Shown here: positions 12,995-27,467 of the stretch, piece by piece | Layout of the letters: every line of letters starts with the position of its first letter | Numbering within the stretch: position 1 is the stretch's first letter | NCBI RefSeq assembly: GCF_013373865.1 | Contig: NC_050474.1 | Location: 6,485,561 to 6,549,560, forward strand | From: Monomorium pharaonis | Lineage: Eukaryota > Arthropoda > Insecta > Hymenoptera > Formicidae | Length of the DNA stretch: 64,000 nucleotides | Reading direction: 5' to 3' | The notes under the pieces: generated by a model | Database searches by the model: none | Seen by the model: the letters and a program-made list of their open reading frames with translations, nothing else | What the model was told of the DNA's origin: nothing | Made by a program: the position numbers and the translations under genes

Positions 12995-13975
12995 TTCTCT
13001 CCATGTAGACCACACAGCCAGTCGGAGGTGCGTGTCACGCGCACGCACACACGGTGAACCCGCTCGCCGGTCTGCGTGCCGGTGTCCGTTCGTGCATGCG
13101 TGTACATACGGACGGTCAAATCTACGTCGATGGGAATTAATGCGAGCGAATCGCGGCCGGCGTGGCGCGGCGTGGCACGCCACGAATTTCCGGCTGACGA
13201 AATTCCCGCACGTGAATGAAACGCGAAAGTGGTTTTCCTTCTCTCGTATCGATTCCTCGCATCGCCTCGCCCCGGCGACGACGCCGATCGGAACGATCCC
13301 GAAACTAGGGAATTGATAACCGGAAGCCCCTCCCGCGGGGAATTCGGAGGTTCCAGATTGAGAACGCGCGATCGCGACGCGAGATGCAATTTCAAGATTA
13401 TCCCGTATATTAATAAAACCCGTGGGGAGGGGGGGAGGGAGGGGGAGGAGCGAAACCTCGATTTGCGCGCCTCGCGAGACCGGAAATATCCGCGATATTT
13501 TACGTCGCGTTCCGATAATCATGCAAAAACTATACGATCTGGCACGTGGAGAGCTCTGACGGGGCTTTTAATGCGTTTATATGGCAATCCGATGGAATAC
13601 GATTGTAAAACGTCGTAACGTTGCAAGGCAACGTCAATCGAGGATAGTAATATCGGCCACCTGTCATAACTGGTTTTGCTATTTTTTTTTTCTTTTTTTC
13701 GTCGCAAGCAAATATTTGCATTTTTAACCGAGTATTTAATGCGATACGTCATTTGTTGAAACACATCGCTCTCTCGTTGAATATACAAATCTATAATGTA
13801 ACGTGCATTCGTTACGGGAAAATTATTCGCAAAATATTCCCCATTAAAAATTCGTCGATCTTCGCGTCGTGACGTGCGGCTTAATGACTTTTATCGCAAA
13901 TTGGAACGGCTACAAAACCGAAAGCAAACCTAATCCAGATCATCGCCAGTAGTGTATTTTTCTCCTTTTTTTTGT

Positions 13976-13994
13976 GCGCGCGCGCGCGCGCGCG
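13976..13994. repeat. (GC)n microsatellite
   Basis: Alternating GC run of 19 bases. Confidence 0.95.
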
Positions 13995-16654
13995 AATGTT
14001 CTACCTCCTCGCGGTTAATACGATCGGCCCAGTATTTTTTACCTCGTTACCCGTCTCTCCACACACTCTCTCTCTTCCCCCGTTTACTTTTATTTCGTAG
14101 TGCGGCTCTAATATTGAATCCACAACGGAGAGGAGAGGAGAGTAGCCTCCACTCCTCCTCGCGCCGCCACCTCGGCCCTCCCCGGGCCGCTGCAAATTTA
14201 ATGACTCCGCGGATAATCGTGAGACTACTTACGGGCGAAAAGTGGCCATTTACTTGCGGGAGGATATAACAGGATTCGCCTTTAATTCCCTCGCCACATT
14301 CCGCCACAGCCGCGCTTAACGCCCGACCGTGTGACCCGCTTACCGTGTAAAGTAACGCCGGGCCTCCCGGCCCTCCCAAGCGCTCTTATCGCTAATTTTT
14401 CGCGATACGTTTTCTCCCCGCGAGATGAAAACGGACGATCGCACCGTTAATTAATAGAGATGCGGCGGAACAATTAAAACTGCTTATCCCGCCACTAATT
14501 TTTCCTCGCGTCGTAAAATTGCAAAAACACACTCCGGACTCATTCATCATGTTGGTTAAGCGCCTTTTCCAAGAATCTCCTTAACATTCGAGAGATTTCC
14601 CCAGACATCATTTAAACGAATTATTTTCCAGCGCTATTTATAGTTTGCACCTTTACATGAAACCTTCCGCTTCTCGGTCTAATGATGGAAAAATTTAGTG
14701 AGAGCTAAAGAGAGATAGCGAGAGAAAGAGAGAAAATGTTAACCAGCAGAAGCAGTAAAAGAGCGCATAATTTTATTCAATTTTATAGAATTAAAAAATG
14801 TATGCGCTTTATTTAAATTCATCTTGCAGTGAATATGTAGCTTAAATTACAAATTTAATGAGTTGAATAATATATAATGAGACATAAATATGTGCACAGT
14901 TAAAAGTAGATATTTCTAAAACATTTTACATATGTAAAAATGTATGATATTTCTATAAAATTACTCACATACGCGCAAACTTTTATTATAATTTTAATGA
15001 AATTAAAATTTGATAAAAGAACTAAGTTCAACAAATTTATTCTGTTTTCAAATCTCTGCACAAAAATCAACTTAACAATTATTGTCTCATATGTAAGCAA
15101 CGTTATAAAATCTTTTTCAAAGAGTTTGATCTTAAATTTCAGTAAAATATTGTATTTTTAATATTAATATAGTCATCTAAAGAGCACATTATATAATATA
15201 TATAATCGTTTTCGACAACAATAGTATTGAAAAATTCTAATTTTTGGTTCGAAAATATTATTCCCTGCCCAATACTTCTTTCTCTTCGCAAAAAAATTAT
15301 TTGTAAAGATAAATATATTCCCCTCAATAAAACTACAAAATTTCTTTATGGGTGCATGTAAACAAATTATGTCTGTTCAAGATTATTAAATTCATTAAAG
15401 ATTTCATATTCTGCATATACGTGAGACCATTGTAGATTTAAGGCTAATTTCTTTCTATACGACTGTAATTAATCCAAAAGTTAGCCGTTTTTTTTCCTTT
15501 CAAACATTTATTCTACACGAACCTTTTCTTTCCACACGCGCGTCAGAGACGGTCCCCCGGTGAGCGGGCGCAAAAATGCGTCACGAGGAAGCCACGCATC
15601 GTCGCGAAATGCAACCGGCCTATATTAACTACGAAGGCGTATCACGTATGCAGGCCGCTGGGCCCGGGCCCACCTTGCCTCGCCTCTCCTCGCGTGCGAT
15701 GAAATTTTCATCGTGCCGGGGCCCGGGCTTACGGGATATATACGCGCGCTCATGCGAAACCGTACCGATCTGCAGTCCCACGAATCTTTCACGCAGAGGC
15801 CGGGCGCGGCGCGAGCAACAAAAGTCCGCAAAAGCGAGAAAAAGTTGTCGGTCCCCGACGAGCTGGGACCGCGCATCGGCGGGACGTCGAGATGAAGCTC
15901 ACGATCGGCTTTGAGATCAATTCTTTGCCTCGCCGGCGCCGAACTCGATGCAAACGTGATTGGAGGAACGTGAAGAAAGAAAATGAAATTTAAAAAAAAA
16001 AACGATGCAAACTCGAAAGAATACGTAATGATCGAACATTCTTCTCAAGATAAAAATATTTAGGACGTAATATTTTTTTTTGCGTTTTGTCCTAGAAATA
16101 GTTTCTTCGACGAACGAAACGTTTGACGTATGGGTTTCGATATAAAATTTTTATTTTTTAATATAAAAGGCGCATATTCCTTTGTGATTGGATTTCACGG
16201 ATGAAAATATATAAATGGAAGTACAAAGCCTAGCAAGTACAATAGCATTCAAACAATATGCATTTGAAACTAACCAATTATAAGCCAACGAAGCTGAACG
16301 GACACTAATTTGTATAACACAATAATTGTTTTAGCGAAACATACCCCCTATCTAATATAGCTTGTAGATAATTCGATTTAACAACGACTTTCCCTGAATT
16401 GTGTATTGATGTTTCGACGTTCGATCAAATTTATTGGATTTTCAACGTTTTGAAGTAAAATTACCTATCACTTTGTTTTATTATTGTAACTAAAAACTCA
16501 CAATGAAATTATTTTAAACATGATACAAGGAATTAACTAAAAATATTAAATTCATGCTAATAATAACGAGAATATTTAATCAAAATATTTCATATCATCA
16601 AACACATATAAATTCAAAGTGGGAAAAATATAATCGCCAAAAGTAAAAACAAAG

Positions 16655-16843
16655 TACACTGAAGAAAATGCAATATAAGATATGTTGTTCGCGGCTGCCA
16701 ACTATAGATGTACTCAATACAATAATATTACAGTATCAACATTGTACTTGCATTAACAGTAAATATTATTGTATTGAGTATTTTATGAGTTGGCAGCCCG
16801 CAATTACATATGTTATTGGCTATATTACTTTTTTTTCTGTGTA
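16655..16843. mobile_element. Palindromic MITE, copy 1 of the GCTGCCAACT family
   Basis: The terminal inverted repeats start TACACTGAAGAAAA on the left and TACACAGAAAAAAAA on the reversed right end. Inside is a second inverted pair, GGCTGCCAACT facing AGTTGGCAGCC, then TACTCAATACAATAATATT facing its reverse complement around a short loop. No protein is encoded. A related copy lies at 28,055-28,247. Confidence 0.8.
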
Positions 16844-17645
16844 TAATCAATATCAATTAACTCAGTCGAATGGACAAATAAATAAATTTTATGCTGTGTT
16901 GATAAAAACAATGTGGCTCGACCGTTTGTTAAATATTGCAGTGTATTGGTCGATTTTAAACGGATTCGTGCGAACGGCACGTGTGGAGGCAAATTTAATC
17001 CTCAAAAATACGGACGCGGAGGGGAAAAAAAAAACGTTGCGCGGGATGCCGGCGGTGTAAGCGCTATTTACGAGTACGAGATTTTAACGCAATTTCATCG
17101 GCGAGAGCCTAACGAGATTAAAAAGGGCAAAAAAAAAATAGGAGCCGATGCGTTCTCATCGCTTTCAACGGCACTCTGTGAAATGAATTGCGAAAGTGTG
17201 CGATGCGGCAGATCGGCAAACGAGAGAGAAAGAAATTGTTCCGTCGCCGGCTGGTAATAAAACGCTTTCAGCTAATCGTATTTGATAACGTACTTAAGGT
17301 TCGCCACAAATTGCAAACGTCTACGTGCAGAAATTAGAAGATCGCGTGGGTCACTTGTATTAAAGGCTATTCTAACATATAAGACATATACTCGCGCGAA
17401 ACGCGAGTCGCAGACGGCAAAACGCGGATACGCGCCAATCAAACGAAAGCTATTAATAATATCATTGATACCTCGTGATAGACTGTCGCGTTCGCGTTTG
17501 CCGACCTGTGTTTTGCGTGTTAACGTAGAATGGCCTTAATAAAAAGATTCCCGTGTTCGTTATTGTCGTTTATTAATTCATTGTCGTTGATTAACGAACC
17601 ATCGTTAACAAGCCGATGAAAGAAGAAGAAAAAATACCTCGATTA

Positions 17646-18137
17646 TCACCTAGTAGTTAGATCATCAAGTAAATGAATCACGCAGTTCGCAAGGATTTCC
17701 TGTACTTCTGTCAGAATCTCGTTCCGCGAATGGGGGTCAAGATTTACATGTTCTCGCTCCTTCCAGCGACGAGGATTTCTCCGTTTCTTTTCTAGGTGGT
17801 CCACCGTCTGATTGAAAGAATGACGAAAGTTATATGGGCTCCCGTGAGCGGTATCGACGTGACGCATTGAAATAAATTCCACGCGCCAGTTCCGCCGCCG
17901 ATTCCGCTTTATTCCGGCGGCAAATTCAATGCGGCTCGCCGGCAAATCGCTAATTAAGTTATTTCTTCGCGGAACTCTAATTGCGATACGCGGGGCGCCA
18001 TACTTTTCAACAGGAATTTCATTATTACACGAAAACGCTGCTATTTCTATAAAGGTGGAATTAATGGCGCTCGAAAAATGCGACAGTACGTCGAAAGTTA
18101 TGTGAGACTCGTACGAAAATGCAAATTGAAAATGCAA
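17646..18137 (-). other. Open reading frame of 163 codons, doubtful
   Basis: This is the longest repeat-free open frame in the desert. The predicted peptide has no signal sequence, membrane segment or motif that I recognise, and its Arg/Asn-rich composition with irregular hydrophobic spacing does not look like a folded protein. It coincides with a local rise in GC content, which lengthens chance frames. It is recorded because of its length, not because a function is supported. Confidence 0.12.
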
Positions 18138-18532
18138 TGTACATAATGATATATAAATGGTAACTTGTAATTTTAATTATCGACTTTTGCTGCATGCGTC
18201 GCAAAAGCGACGGTGTATGGGATCGTTATTAATTACCATTAATAATAATTAATATATTTACGTAGTATATTTCTCTCTAATTAGCGAGAATAAAATTTAT
18301 AGATATGCTACGGACATTTATCCCTAATTTATTTCACGGTGCCGTTATACCGTTGGAGAGAAAAATAATGGGCACATAAAATTGCAATAAATGCCAAGTT
18401 AACATCTATGATAACACATAAAATGGCATAAATCTCCATTTTTCAGTGAAAATGTGTGTATTTCTATTTTTATTAGACGTAATATTATGTCATAATAGCC
18501 CTTTACAATCGAATGAAAGATATATCGCTATT

Positions 18533-18650
18533 ATCTCACGTAATAAATTTGATGTCATTAGTCTTGGAGATTTCTAATTTGTATACACGGAATCTCACGT
18601 AATAAATTTGATATCCATTAATTCTGGATTTTCTACTTTTTATACACGGA
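18533..18650. repeat. Tandem duplication, 59 bp x 2, degenerate
   Basis: Units at 18,533-18,591 and 18,592-18,650 both begin ATCTCACGTAATAAATTTGA and end with TATACACGGAA. They differ at several internal sites. The second unit runs straight into the MITE at 18,643. Confidence 0.85.
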
Positions 18651-18907
18651 AAGTACTATTTTTTTTTTGCTAAAGTTTTTAAACATTTAACTAGATATAG
18701 ATCCGAAAGTAATTTTACGAGGCCATCAAAATAATTATGTAAAACGCTCATCTGATTGCTAAAATGTCAAAACTTTTTAGGGCATTGCTCGTCGTGCTTG
18801 AACATCCTTCATAATTATTTTGATGGTCCAACAAAATTATTTTCTTAGATCTGTATTCAAGTTAAAATTTTAAATACTTCAAGAAAATCGCTATTTCCTT
18901 GTGTGTA
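18643..18907. mobile_element. MITE with about 95-bp terminal inverted repeats
   Basis: The left end begins TACACGGAAAGTACTATTTT and the reversed right end begins TACACACAAGGAAATAGCG. The arms match to an inner block CCATCAAAATAATTATG on each side of a central loop of roughly 75 bases. There is no internal coding capacity. Confidence 0.75.
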
Positions 18908-21125
18908 TTTCTCGTGCCAGGCTTAAAAGTCCGTATAATCTGCTGTTACTTGATATTTTGATAGCACGGTGTCAATCAATCGGTTGAAATCATCAGGATG
19001 CATCGTTAATAATTACAGCATTTTGTTCAATTGGCAGTTGCTAGTCTGGTATCGTAAATCGATAATCTACAAGCGTAGCATTAAAATTATTTCGCTGTGA
19101 ACCTCTTTGTCAATTTCAGTTTTTGATATATTAATTCGATCTGACAGAGCGTTAGTGATCGCGATCCACGCGTCAATGTGAATTATTATCGGTAACGTTT
19201 GTACGAATCCCAGTATATGAAATTTTAAATTTCGAAATTTCGTGCGCAGCACCTGTCTTCGTTAATTTCGCGTGCTACTCCAGTACACAATCGGGCTTAT
19301 TGTTTCGATCTGCGTGAATTGCATCGTAATGCGCGACCATCCGTGGACAGGAGCATTAATCCAGTTCGTTTCGTGAGGCCAACGTACGTGCGTATATGTT
19401 CCAGTTGCATAACGTTACGAATATTTACACGCAACATCAAATATCGTTCGTGCCAACAAGAACGTAAAAGCGGCGATTTTCCAATGGATGCGCGGGAATT
19501 ATACATTTGGAAATATAGATTGCTTTTTTATTACAAAAATTATTGTACAGTACATGAAACTAATTGTCCAGATATTGGAAATTTATTTTATGCTATAAAT
19601 CTCAAAAGCACATTATTCATGGAAATGGATTACTGGTAAGATTTCCCACTTTCAATCGAATTTTCTCTTAAAAATTATAACATTTTATAAATTTGTAGCA
19701 TACAATAAATTTTCATATCTCATCCATACAATTAATTTCCTAACTGTATGCTGCATAAAATATTTCTTATCTATTTTTTCATACATATTAAATAAATATT
19801 TAAAAAATTTCCGAATATTACATTTTCTCTTTTGCATCAATTTATATCAAATTCATTAATTCATTCTTATTCAAACTGTGTTATTTCAGATTTTTAATGT
19901 CAAAAAGTTTTTGACGATTCAAATGGACAGCCATATTTATACACTTTTCTACACATGCGTACACACGCTCGGGATTTAATCTTTAATTAATTAATGTTCT
20001 AATGCCTTTGTCTCTTAGCCACTGTATATTTAAGCCATATTACACCTAATTTTATTACATCTAGCTCGAAGATATTATCATGAGTAATAGCAAATATTGC
20101 AGAGCTCGCTTGTGCTGGTAATGTGATGGGAAGTTTGCAAAATTATTAAGTGCCCGAGTACTTAACGCTAATCTAATGTCACCTTAACGAGTGTAGGATC
20201 GATAGTCCTAGTAAATGAAGAAGCCACGTTACCGCACGTCTCCCCACTATCTTGTTGCGAAAATTGAGGAGGAACGTTAACCGAAATTGAGATATTAGAT
20301 TTAGGAAAACTTAATTGTTGCGAACGCGTCGCTGTCTAATAAACTATATAAGAATCGTTTCACCTCGGCACTACATTGCAGTAAAATAGTTTTCTCTATC
20401 TGATTACGATGGCTCTATTTAAGTTAATTGAAATTAGACACCAATATGGAATATACGATAGTAAACATACAAGATAAAATCACAGTAAAAATAATACAAA
20501 ATGTGAAAATATAGTTTCTCATCTCATGCGGTTCGGATCCAAAACTGAGCCGTAACGTATAAGAATGTAGAATATAAATGCAATCTCAACAAACTCGAAA
20601 CTGCAAATTGAGTTTGTAATATTGAAATTTCGTTGTATCAACAACGCTCGGAAACGTAATCAAATTTTGTTAGGGTAAATATCTCGTTCGAACAGTCTGC
20701 TCGGTATAACGAAATTTTTAAGAACAAGCAAGAGCGGAGTGTTCGAAGATATTGATAAAAAAACTGTCTCGATTACTTTCAGTGTCCCAGTTACTGCCAT
20801 TTTTTTCCATTACGGATTATTAATATAAAAAGTATAAGAGCATTATGTACTAAAAATGTTTAATGTTAAACTAAAATTATTACATATATAAATATAAGTA
20901 TAAATACGTAGCAGAGTAAATACAGAGGCAATATTAAATACTGCAGTAATCGAGGAAGAGGGAGAAGCAGTATTGATTGGTAGGACTAACAATATAAGAC
21001 TAACAAATAACTTTCCTTTCATACCTTATTACTTCTTTATTTATTTAAATATAATCAATTGGTTTTCGAGTTATTACTTTGTGCATATAAAAATTGTTAC
21101 TCGACAATGATAAAAAAGAAGATTT

Positions 21126-21129
<4 letters not shown>

Positions 21130-21156
<27 letters not shown>
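21130..21156. repeat. (TA)13 microsatellite
   Basis: Perfect alternating AT run. Confidence 0.95.
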
Positions 21157-21161
<5 letters not shown>

Positions 21162-22662
21162 CCGATAAAATAAGCACGTCAACTGCCACTATGTGCTTAA
21201 AGTAGCAACAATTGCGACAGTTATTCTATCTATATGAAAAACTTATTGGTCTTCCAATTATCGATTTTTCGATTGACGTGAGACTATACGGTAAAAAACT
21301 TTTCTCTCGTATATTTGAAAGTTTTACAGGACTCCAGGTCCTTCTATAAATAACACGAGAAACAACAACGTGTCCTTTCATTTTTGTCGACACGCCCGGT
21401 TCGGCCTGAAAATCGATCTGCACTCCTGACAGTCTCTTGACCCGCTACACTCGAAAGATCTTTAGAGGGTCGATATCATCCCTGGCAACGATTAGAACTA
21501 TGTGCTCGCCTGCTAGGCACACTAATTGGATTGGCAAATAGCAAACGAGAATAACGTATTCAGCAAATGAGACGTATCATACGAATTTCCAAAGTGATAC
21601 AAAGGGATTCTAATAATTTCTTAAGAATCCTTTCAAAACATAATTGGCGGAATTTTTGCTGAATTTCTTAAAGTGCAAAAGTACTTGTTATAGGGATTTT
21701 ATCCTGCAATATTATCCCGTAACAAAGAAGGACATATAAAACTTCAATTTATTTAGAAACCTGAAATACCCGACATGACTTCCACTCAAATTAAAACTGC
21801 TGCTCTTCTAAAAGCGCGTACTGCGCGAATTCAGAAAATTAACTTATGTCGGTTGGTTTACGCTGGTTCGAAAAAATACCCGCGCCCTCTAGAAATTCTT
21901 CGCAGTTTGCCGTTTCTGTTTAATCCACCGCTGCCGCGACATAGTCAAATGTACTCCTGGTACCTCGAGATTGTAAAATACCTAGAAAAATTTTGCAACG
22001 GTGGCCGCTGTTTGCAACAGTTAGCCGTTTTCCCTATTTCGTCGTGACGCTAAAAAAAAAAAATGAAAAAGAGAGTTGGAGTTGCGTTACCAACTCGCGA
22101 GAGTAATAAAATATAATGGCAGTTTTATTGCGCTGGCATCTCCTCGCGTAGCGCACTTACGTCATTCGAATTCAACCGTAGTGGCCGAGAGTTAAACTTG
22201 TTTTGTCCTGGGCGCGCGCCCCGCGGTTATCTCCCGGGGTAAGACACTTTTTATCCCGGTCCAGCGTTTCGCGTTCGCTCGCGAAATAGGTCACTCCAAC
22301 TCCGTGCTCCGGATGAAATTTTTAGCGCGCTCGTCGAACTCGGCTATAATTTCCCCGTCTAGTCGCCGCTCCGCGATATTACGGAGGGTCATCCGGTTGA
22401 GCCGAACGGCCAATACGTCTCTAATATGAACGGCAACATTGACACCGTCTCACTCTCTTATTTGTACAATTATATATTTTCCTTGAAAAATATCGTCTAC
22501 CTTTCTAAATGAAAAATTCCTCGCGTGACATAAAATGCATCGGCTAATGTGGTACCTTCCTTCGAGGAATATCTTGAAACGCTACTTCAGATTTGGAGGC
22601 ATAATTTGTCGTAGACTTGGATACCCGTTGGAATACGGAACGTGTATTCATATTTGTTGGTA

Positions 22663-22666
<4 letters not shown>

Positions 22667-22693
<27 letters not shown>

Positions 22694-22694
22694 C
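22667..22694. repeat. (AC)14 microsatellite
   Basis: Perfect AC run of 28 bases. Confidence 0.96.
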
Positions 22695-23064
22695 CTTCTT
22701 CCCCGCATAAGGCGATAGAATATACCGTACGGGAACGTCGCGCATTTCTTTCCCTTTTTTTTTCGTGATCATTAAAGAATTGTAGGATCAGGTAGCTTCC
22801 GTTTGCGATCCGAGCGAATAATAACGTTTATATTCTTCAAGCGTGCTGACTGTTCCCGGCGCGCTATTGTTTTTCGACGGTGGCTTCGCTCGCGGCGAAC
22901 GTGCCCGTGAAAAGCCCCGGCTCGTTAAAGAGGGAACTCGGGGAAAACTCCGATGGGCGAACAATTCGCGGGAGCGCCTCGCGAAATTATGTTCGCGGGG
23001 AGAAAAACCGAGTAGGAAGCTAGAGGATGTGCGGTATTAAATGAAAAATTGAGCTCCGTTCTCC

Positions 23065-23083
23065 CGCGCGCGCGCGCGCGCGC
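23065..23083. repeat. (CG)n microsatellite
   Basis: Alternating CG run of 19 bases in a CpG-rich patch. Confidence 0.95.
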
Positions 23084-25600
23084 CATCCGCAAAGTCTCGA
23101 GGAGGAGCTTTAGCACGGGCGAGGGAGTTTCATCGCGTTTGGAATTCCTCGCGAAGACGAAACCGTCTCTCTCTCTCTCTCTCTCTGAGTAATAACGGCG
23201 GCGAAATCACGAGTTTCCGCCGCACGGCCGCCGCAAAATAATAATAAGGAAAATAAATTGACCACCGCCGCCACATGCTCGCGGGGAGAGAAAAAATTTC
23301 ATTCGCGTATAAACTATATTTCCAGTTCATGACAAAATACCGGGTATTTCACGGACGCCATCGCGATCAAATCCCCCACGCGATTCCACCCGCGAATGTA
23401 AATACGGCGAAATAATTGGCTACGGTTCCCCCTATAAATTTCTTCGCCACGGTTTGCCAAGTCGATCGACCGAAGTTTCATCTTCGAGTAAAGCGGGGAA
23501 TACCCGCGGACTGGATTGATGAAGACAGGAGGACTGTTTCCTTATTCATTCATCATCTTTAAATACGAGCTCTGGAAAGCTCATTTGACTGACAATAAAA
23601 GTAATATCTTTTCCAGAATAATTAATTGTAGAAGAAGCTTGGCGGAGCGATTGTGTTGGAAAAGTTTATATAGCACCATCGATCCCGATAACTCGGACTA
23701 GAAACGGACGTACTAGTCATTCGTTAAAATACTGCCAGCAGGGGACTCACAAAATTGGGGGGGGGAAATAGTTGCGAATGACAGCGAGTATGACAAGTGG
23801 AACTGAAAAACGAAGTGGAAAAAAAAATTGACAAGAAATCGGCTTTACATTCGCTCGAGGTCTAAGAAGCTTAAACGTTAAAAGCGAGCTCCATATCGAG
23901 TGGTAATACTCTAATGGCGGGATTAAGACCAGAAGCGGGATATTAAATGTCGTCGAGCGTCTGCTGATAAAGCAATACGACGTATAAATTTATCAACTGT
24001 AACTGCCGTCGAAATAAATAAGCGGAAGATGGAAGTTATTACTCTTTTCAAATGATAACGTCTCCCGGCAAATCCGCTAATAGACGAGCGTCCTCTAAAA
24101 CCTCTCGATATTTAAAAAAAAAAAAAAAAAAAAGAGGGGGTCCTTACGACTGATTAAGCGGACGAATGCAAATGCGAGTAGACCGGCGCAAACAAGCGAA
24201 TGGCACGCGAGGCTCACGGGGGAACGAGAGCGTGAAGGTGTGCAACGGTGCAATCAACGCAAGACGCGTTTTGATCGTTCGGCGGACAGCGGCGACGATA
24301 AGCGGGTCGTTCGCTAGCGGTGGCTTCCCCGCGTAACGAGAAAATTCTCAACAGCCACCCCGATATCGCGCATTCCCGTAATCCCCGTAGCTCCGCGAAC
24401 TTGTTCCCCTCCTTCACGACGAGGGTGAAGAAGGGGAAGGGGGAGGGGAGGGGCGAAGTCGCCCGCGTATATTCCCGGACACTTTCATATCGTCGGGGGC
24501 TCATATCGGCGCCGGGAGATCCGTCGCGATAATGCCGCGCGAGGCGCGGCGCGCGCGGTGCAATCTCGCTCGTATCACCCGCGCGAGGATTCGCCGCTCG
24601 CTCGTCACGGCGGGTGACGACGGCGAATCCATATCGAGAGGATCACCACGCCCGCGCGCCCGACGTTATCACCCCTCCTCCTCCCCGGCCCCGGAGAGAA
24701 CGATAATAAATACGAGGATGACGAGTCGGGCGGCGCCGCGCGTAAAGAGACACGAGGGCAACGACGACGCGCGGGGGGGCCCGGCGTTTCTCATTCCCTT
24801 TACCTACCACCTCCTTCCCAGCCCTCTCCTTCGAGTCTCCTTGTTGGATTTATGAATACCGCTGGGTGTAAAGAGACCGTGCCGCGCTTCCTGGTTGTAA
24901 AGGGAGATATATGCATCTTATGGGACACCGTACATTAAACCGAGAATAGCCTTTGACGGTGCGTGTGCGTGAGCGTGTGTCAGCGGGGGATACATTACGC
25001 GCGCTTATGTAGCAATGAGTTCGGATGTACCTTGATAACTCTTGATAGCGGTAACGCGAAGGGGATACAGTTTGGAATTGGGGTAACGCATAATCATCAG
25101 GGCCTCGATGCCCGCGATAATATATTATGTGGAATATATTAACGATATTCTAGTCTAAAAGCAAAAGAGAGTGACCCATTTTTGAGAACTTGAAAAAACT
25201 ATTGCATATTCCCATATGCTTTTACATACATTTGCTTATACTTAATATTTTTAGTAAATATCTATGAAAATTTTGATGTGACTAAATGCTTATTGGTTAT
25301 TTATTAATAAACTTATAAAAACACATTTTTCAAGTCGGCTGGCACAAAGTTATCGACTTTTCTTAAATACATATTTGTCGCATGATCTGAGCTAAATAAA
25401 AAATTGCAAGTTATTAAAATAATACAGTGTTAAAAGACAAGTGCCGATTTAACAGGTATGAAGATTATTATTAATTTATAGATATACATCGTAGTAAACA
25501 TAATTAATTTACGGATGCCTCAATAATTAATCGCAATAATCCTAGTTCATGCGATAAGCATGCGGTTTACGTATATGCAAAAGTCAATAACTTAACATTT

Positions 25601-25673
25601 AACTCGGCTTATCGGATTTCTCAAACATTACTTAAGTCTTAAATAATGTTTGAGAGATCCGAGAAGCCGAGTT
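25601..25673. repeat. 73-bp hairpin
   Basis: The left arm AACTCGGCTTATCGGAT plus TCTCAAACATTA pairs with TAATGTTTGAGAGATCCGA plus GAAGCCGAGTT. Only two or three mismatches occur and the loop is about 13 bases. It may be the core of a short MITE or a transcribed stem-loop. Confidence 0.65.
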
Positions 25674-27429
25674 CAAACGTGTATTTAATTTTGAATTTAC
25701 GCAACATAAAAAATTCAGCCGTTATCAAAATTTGTATATCTACTAAATTAATTCTTAATTACGCGATAAGAGTCGTATTTCTAAAAAAAAAAAAAAACCC
25801 TACTTCAAGTTAGAAAGAAAAGCCACGAGTGGCAGAAATGACTGGCGGAGATAGTCGTCACGTATAGAATATGGCGAGTTTTAACTTATAAAGTTACCTC
25901 AAGAATTACGTTTGGACGACGGTACGCGCGGATATGAATGGCGATGGCAGCTAAACACGAAGAGTGTAAATTTTCTTGCGCTCCATATGTTTTCCCGGCT
26001 GCATTCTCTCTGTAGCGTAATAATAACTAGCGAGCGTAAAGGCGCGGACTGTGCATGTAGTTTGTTAAACGTAATTAAGTTCGTGACTCGAGGAATGTAG
26101 CGGCATTGTCAATAGTAATCTTTCTTCGCCCTCTCTTATTTTTTGCAGCGTTGCGCGAGCCGACATTGCATCATCTTATCACGCGGCATGATTTTTAATT
26201 AAAATTTACGAACCGGCTTCACACTGAAGCGCTGAGCGAGCACATTTCAGACAGCCGATTAATAAAACGCGCAATATGCACTCTGTGTGCGGCACAATTC
26301 TTTTTTTTTTCTTTCTTTTCTTCTCTCGACGGAAGTGTACATTTTTCCGAAAACTAAAATAATCTCGCAGCCAAATAAGCGCGGCGATATCACGCTCGTA
26401 CGTATGAAATTTTCGAGAAAGGCTTATGAAATATTTGACGACATTACAATGCCATTATCGGGTGCCATTACCGCTACTGCCCTGCTTTCCCGTTTATTCC
26501 ACAGGCGGAAGTTTAATGAAGCTGGCAAATATGCGTAGTTTTGTACGTATTTTATAGTTCGTCGCCCCTGGCGAAACTGCGCAAATATTTAATTAATCTC
26601 GGCTTCCAGCCGAATCCCGCATTATTATAATCTCATTAAAAATCGGAAGTACGCCTGACTCGATTCTCTCGGTAAATTTTTGTGCCGGCGAATTTCCCGT
26701 GAAATTATAATATATCCGTTTGTTGGACTTGGCAGGGTACGAAATTTTAGATCAACTTTGTCGAACTCGAAGCCGCGATTTTCCACAGCGAAAGCAATTT
26801 CAGTACTGATTTCATAACTCGTACAAATCTGTAAATAATTTAATTTAATCAATTCATTTTGCTATTTTTAATTTCAATCCCCAATGACGACGGAACCATA
26901 ACAGAGTTACGAGGAGCGGCGTTGAAAAACGCGAGCGCGGTTTGTTAAAGTGTCACAGGAATATCCATATGAATGTCGCGCGCGCCGTAAAATTCCGAAA
27001 ATTCTCACCGATGAAAGGAGCCCGGGGTCCTTTTGATATTCCGTATGACCGACCCCATATCCTTCGCGTGGCAGCGAGCGCAGGAACGCCGAGCGGATTC
27101 CTCGGCGGAAGGCGGGATGGGCGATCGGAGCGAGATCGAACTTTGGCACTCTTCCTGAATGCCGATGAAACAGATGCAATTTCGTGCGCACGAGGAGAGC
27201 CGGCAGATTGGATACAAGGGTGGCGGCATCGCGACGCAGCTGCGGTCGACAAAAAAAGGAACCCCCAGTGCCCGACCCAGTTCGCTTAGCGGCGGTTTCT
27301 CTATACCGCGCTTTATGTCGCACGTATGATCCAATCCGCCGAGCGAGTTTAGCGGGCGGTTTAGCAACAGCACAATCGTTCACGACGCGATGCACAGGTA
27401 CGTACGGAGGAAACAACCGCCGAAAGCTG

Positions 27430-27434
<5 letters not shown>

Positions 27435-27466
<32 letters not shown>
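27435..27466. repeat. (CA)16 microsatellite
   Basis: Perfect CA run of 32 bases; it produces the Val-Cys and His-Thr repeats in overlapping open frames. Confidence 0.97.

Positions 27467-27467
<1 letters not shown>

Noticed and set aside
12965..13522. Minus-strand open frame of 185 codons
   Set aside because: It ends in an Arg-Glu repeat from a (TC)n microsatellite and overlaps two other long frames.
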